Shown here in pieces: positions 61,468 to 64,000 of a stretch of DNA of 64,000 nt. Source of the DNA: Cohaesibacter sp. (lineage in GTDB: Bacteria; Pseudomonadota; Alphaproteobacteria; Rhizobiales; Cohaesibacteraceae). Every line of letters starts with the position of its first letter. The stretch's first letter is position 1. Both the position numbers and the translations under genes were made by a program. The stretch covers positions 62,001 to 126,000 of the forward strand of contig JAOAQZ010000016.1 in the NCBI GenBank assembly GCA_025210795.1. The letters are read 5' to 3'. The notes under the pieces were generated by a model. The model worked only from the letters and a program-made list of their open reading frames with translations. It was not told the origin of the DNA and did not search any database.

Positions 61468-62607
61468 TCAAAAAATGCCCCAAGCCCGATAGCGGCTGCG
61501 GCCGGTCAGCTCACGCGGCATAGCAGGGCCGAGCTGTTCGATCATCCGGTCAATGGCAGCGGCGGTCACACCCAGTTTTTTGCGCGCAAGCGGAATAGTC
61601 ACATAAGGATAGGCGATAAACAGGTCCGCAAAAAGCGGCAAGCGAGACTGTTTTCTGCGGCCAGAGCAAAGCGCTTGCATCCGCTCGTGCGCCAGTGACA
61701 ATTGACTGATTTGCGTCATCCCCTCATTCGCTCCGCGGGCAAGGCCCGCAAGGATCATCGCTATTCGGGTCTGGGCCGCATCCCTCGCCCGCCAGCGGAA
61801 AGATGAGCGATAAAGCCCAAAAGCCACAAGCGGCAAATGATCAGGCGTTGCCCTTTGGCGCAGAAAATCTGCCACCAGCAACCGCCCCAATTGGGGCTGG
61901 CGTTCAGAAGGCCGTAGCATAAACCAGGCATCCAGCATCATAGCTGCCGCCAAAACGGGCGGATAGATGCTTGCCTGTTTGGTGCAATCGAGCCAATAGG
62001 AGAGCTTGTCTTCATGGTCCCCTATGATGAGCTGATCTACACTTTTGTCCTGCGCTGCATCATCCGGCGCAAAATGCCCCTTTGCTTGCTTCGCACTTTT
62101 CTCCAGCAAGCGATCGGCACGATGGCTGATGGCATCAAGATCGGCAAACAAGGCCTGCCAGTCTTTTGCTTCTTGCCGGTCCGTTTCGGGATATATCGCA
62201 GCATTTGCTATGGCATCCTCCCCGCCCCTCTCGCTCTTTTGCTGAATGCCAGTCCCGCACAGGCTTTCAATAACGGTCTGATCAAGGCTCCAGCCTGCCT
62301 TATGCCGCGCGATCCGCCGCCGCTGGATGAGACACTCAGCGGCCCGCGATAATTCCGGTGTCGGGGTGCGGATATCGGCCTTGGCATCATGGAGGACCAA
62401 ATCTTCAAGATGCACCATCTCCCCTTCCAGCCACAGGCTGGCATGGGCCTCAAGAAAATGGCTCCGCTCCGCAAAGCCTTGCGCTAAAGAGGGAGAATTA
62501 TGCAGCCTTTCATCAAGACGCACCAAAGCCCGTGTGGCTTCGTCCATAGGGACGAGCAATTGATCATAAGACAGGGAAGAGATGAGTTTTGAAAAATCAT
62601 AAGCCAT
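61468..62607 (-). CDS. RHE_PE00001-family protein (DUF1612, HTH)
   Basis: A 379-residue protein. The early block ATRALVRLDERLHNS, and LWLEGEMVHLEDLVLHDA, are typical of the RHE_PE00001 family described from rhizobial plasmids. The C-terminus has ARKKLGVTAAAIDRMIEQLG, which reads as a helix-turn-helix. I chose ATG 62605-62607, where family members begin; an upstream ATG adds 14 residues. The family is common on plasmids and near mobile or integrase genes, and an integrase-like gene starts 1.4 kb to the right. Its function is unproven; a DNA-binding role is likely. Confidence 0.8.
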   Translation of the reverse strand: MAYDFSKLISSLSYDQLLVPMDEATRALVRLDERLHNSPSLAQGFAERSHFLEAHASLWLEGEMVHLEDLVLHDAKADIRTPTPELSRAAECLIQRRRIARHKAGWSLDQTVIESLCGTGIQQKSERGGEDAIANAAIYPETDRQEAKDWQALFADLDAISHRADRLLEKSAKQAKGHFAPDDAAQDKSVDQLIIGDHEDKLSYWLDCTKQASIYPPVLAAAMMLDAWFMLRPSERQPQLGRLLVADFLRQRATPDHLPLVAFGLYRSSFRWRARDAAQTRIAMILAGLARGANEGMTQISQLSLAHERMQALCSGRRKQSRLPLFADLFIAYPYVTIPLARKKLGVTAAAIDRMIEQLGPAMPRELTGRSRYRAWGIF

Positions 62608-62693
62608 TGGATTTATGCTATTTGCTTCGCAATATGATATCAATATCAAAGATAGCTATGATTAGATCGCTATTTTTGAAGGAGGGATATAAC

Positions 62694-62718
62694 TAGTGAT
62701 AACTATCTCTTATCACTA
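62694..62718. promoter_or_regulatory. 9-bp inverted repeat upstream of the DUF1612 gene
   Basis: TAGTGATAA and TTATCACTA are separated by 7 bp. The repeat is 87 bp before the RHE_PE00001-type start, in the 334-bp gap 62608-62941. It may be an operator for that gene's own protein. The rest of the gap shows no gene. Confidence 0.45.
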
Positions 62719-62941
62719 ACGATTGATTTAGGCCTCTTTTCATGCAAGATTCGAAGAATGGGCCTTAAGGAACGAGGGCGCAGAAGCCCCAATCTACCGC
62801 TATAGAACTCAGGCCTTGAGCAATGGTGCCCACAGAATGAGGTCATGGCCTTTTCGAACCACAGAAATAAACAAGCAGAAGGTGACTGAGCGGATCTAAC
62901 AAAGCTGAGCTGCATGCAACCAAAGGGAAAGGACCAAAGTT

Positions 62942-63448
62942 ATGAGCAATGACGCAGATTTCATAATCGAGCGAGAGTTTCAATCCTCCCCTGCCCTTTT
63001 ATGGAAAGCCTGGACGACCCCTGCCCTTTTTGCACGCTGGTACGGCCCCGGGGCCAAGACCATCCTCCATGAGTTCGGCCTCACCTCTGGCGACATTTGG
63101 TTGATCGAAATGCAATGGGGTGAGCAATCCCATTTCCAAAAAATGACAGTCAAGGACATCGAACAGAACACCTACCTTGCGTGGGATCACTCTTCTTCCT
63201 GCGACGCTATGGGACAGCCGGTCGTCAATCCTCAAATGCCGGATTGGCCGCCCCTCATGCTCACTGAGCTTGAGCTCAAAGCCCAAAACGACAGCTGCAC
63301 GCTTAGCCTTTCCCAAACCCTGATCAATGCCACGCCAGCGCAGGCGCAGTGCTTTGCCCAAGCCAAGGACGGAATGCACAAAGGATGGAACAGCGGCTTT
63401 GCCGCAATTGATGCCATCCTTACAGAGCTTAAGGCAGCGGGCCGCTAA
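62942..63448 (+). CDS. SRPBCC / AHSA1-like protein
   Basis: A 168-residue SRPBCC (START-like) fold protein. The N-terminus IEREFQSSPALLWKAWTTPA followed by LFARWYGPGAKT is the usual Aha1-like entry, and the C-terminal helix KDGMHKGWNSGFAAIDAILTEL closes the cavity. Such proteins bind hydrophobic ligands; no ligand can be assigned. AAAGGA lies about 9 nt before the ATG. It is between the RHE_PE00001-like gene and the integrase-like gene. Confidence 0.85.
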   Translation: MSNDADFIIEREFQSSPALLWKAWTTPALFARWYGPGAKTILHEFGLTSGDIWLIEMQWGEQSHFQKMTVKDIEQNTYLAWDHSSSCDAMGQPVVNPQMPDWPPLMLTELELKAQNDSCTLSLSQTLINATPAQAQCFAQAKDGMHKGWNSGFAAIDAILTELKAAGR

Positions 63449-63498
63449 GCTAGTCTCCCATTCTTCAAAAGATCAGACCAACAGGACAATAGCACAGC

Positions 63499-64000
63499 AT
63501 GGATGAGGACAAGCGAAAGCAGGGCAAGGCTGATATGGCCCAAGAGCTTTTGAAAGTGGGCAAAGAGATCGCCACCGCCACCAATGCTGGCCTCTCGCCT
63601 GTCAGGCAGGCGGAAACTCAAAGCATGCCCCACGCACAAGACGGGCAGCAAAGCAAGCATCACGAAGACACACCGCTTGAGCCCCGCGATTATGACTGGC
63701 GGCTGGATCAGCTCGACAGCCTTTCCGCCATTCTGCCCCATGGCACAGATGGGCGGCGCAATGAAACGCTCGCACAGCTTTTAACCAGCGAGGATGTTGA
63801 AACCCTGCGCCATCTGGCAAAGGAAGGCATGGGCAAAAACAGTCTGCGCGCCCTCACCTCTGACTTTGGCTATCTTGATGGATGGCATCGGGCGGTAAGC
63901 ACAGAACCCCTGCCCTGGCCTGCCCCCCAAAGCCTTGTCCTCAAATTCATCGCCCATCATCTTTGGAGCCAAGAAGAGCGCGCCAAAAATCCGGCCCATG
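63499..64000 (+). CDS. Tyrosine-recombinase-like integrase, N-terminal part (runs off right edge)
   Basis: An open frame starts at ATG 63499 and continues to the window end without a stop, giving 167 codons. After an acidic, disordered N-terminus of about 60 residues, it contains EDVETLRHLAKEGMGKNSLR, ALTSDFGYLDGWHRAVS and LPWPAPQSLVLKFIAHHLWS. These are typical of the N-terminal core-binding (SAM-like) domain of a site-specific integrase family found on rhizobial plasmids and islands. The catalytic domain lies outside the window. An ORF on the opposite strand (63445-63741) is a shadow. Its presence beside the RHE_PE00001-like gene suggests an accessory or mobile segment. Confidence 0.7.
   Translation, partial: MDEDKRKQGKADMAQELLKVGKEIATATNAGLSPVRQAETQSMPHAQDGQQSKHHEDTPLEPRDYDWRLDQLDSLSAILPHGTDGRRNETLAQLLTSEDVETLRHLAKEGMGKNSLRALTSDFGYLDGWHRAVSTEPLPWPAPQSLVLKFIAHHLWSQEERAKNPAH

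Noticed and set aside
63445..63741. A 98-codon open frame with a hydrophobic stretch on the minus strand
   Set aside because: It overlaps the start of the integrase-like gene, whose translation matches a known protein type much better.

Overview
The window reads as a GC-moderate alphaproteobacterial genome, most likely Hyphomicrobiales. The evidence is the gene content: paired DmgDH/GcvT oxidoreductases with an MttB-family methyltransferase, a CdhR-like/BKACE carnitine locus, an RHE_PE00001-family protein, and many MarR, LysR and GlxA/AraC regulators beside short catabolic operons. A marine genus such as Cohaesibacter is possible, but I cannot test that here. I see no rRNA, tRNA, CRISPR array or intact insertion sequence.

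Layout. (1) 1-3871: a fragment of a reductive N-heterocycle (nicotinate-type) pathway, with a UPF0280 protein, a DUF1185 protein, a MarR regulator, a 7Fe ferredoxin and an enamidase-like amidohydrolase. (2) 4028-7473: five unrecognised genes, two of them tiny, with a striking nested hairpin and a clear terminator; then a GFA-family protein. (3) 8151-15622: a LysR regulator with a near-perfect palindromic operator, divergent from a translationally coupled operon of two dimethylglycine/sarcosine-dehydrogenase-like flavoproteins and an MttB-family methyltransferase. (4) 15682-17123: an ArsR regulator and a DUF318 permease with a repeated operator. (5) 17186-33244: a carnitine / gamma-butyrobetaine locus bracketed by two GlxA/CdhR-type AraC regulators. 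The rightward arm has BKACE, substrate-binding protein, carnitine dehydrogenase-thioesterase fusion, two permeases, a double ATPase, a hydrolase and a GFA protein. The leftward arm has acyl-CoA dehydrogenase, ADP-forming CoA ligase and CaiD. (6) 33319-42783: a leftward pxpA-BCCP-BC-pxpB-pxpC operon followed by a TorT-like ABC importer, divergent from a LysR regulator. (7) 42921-46405: gabD-gabT with an XRE-cupin regulator. (8) 46417-60003: a divergent locus of mostly exported proteins with three caspase-fold proteases (one fused to WD40 propellers), two OmpA-like proteins, DUF4384 proteins, a serpin and a complete trypsin-like protease. (9) 60094-64000: glycerate kinase, an RHE_PE00001-family DNA-binding protein, an SRPBCC protein and the start of a tyrosine-recombinase-like integrase running off the right edge.

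How it fits together. Regions 3 and 5 can be read as one catabolic route. Carnitine is imported, oxidised and cleaved to betainyl-CoA, then hydrolysed to glycine betaine. Glycine betaine could be demethylated by the MttB homologue and, after dimethylglycine, by the two folate-domain flavoproteins. Region 6 suggests uptake and ATP- and biotin-dependent opening of a lactam such as 5-oxoproline. Region 7 converts GABA to succinate.

The least explained part is region 8. It combines proteases of two unrelated clans with a matching class of suicide inhibitor and peptidoglycan-binding-type proteins, on either side of a roughly 370-bp control region that carries an 18-bp repeat. I regard it as the best candidate in the window for an undescribed periplasmic or envelope proteolytic system.
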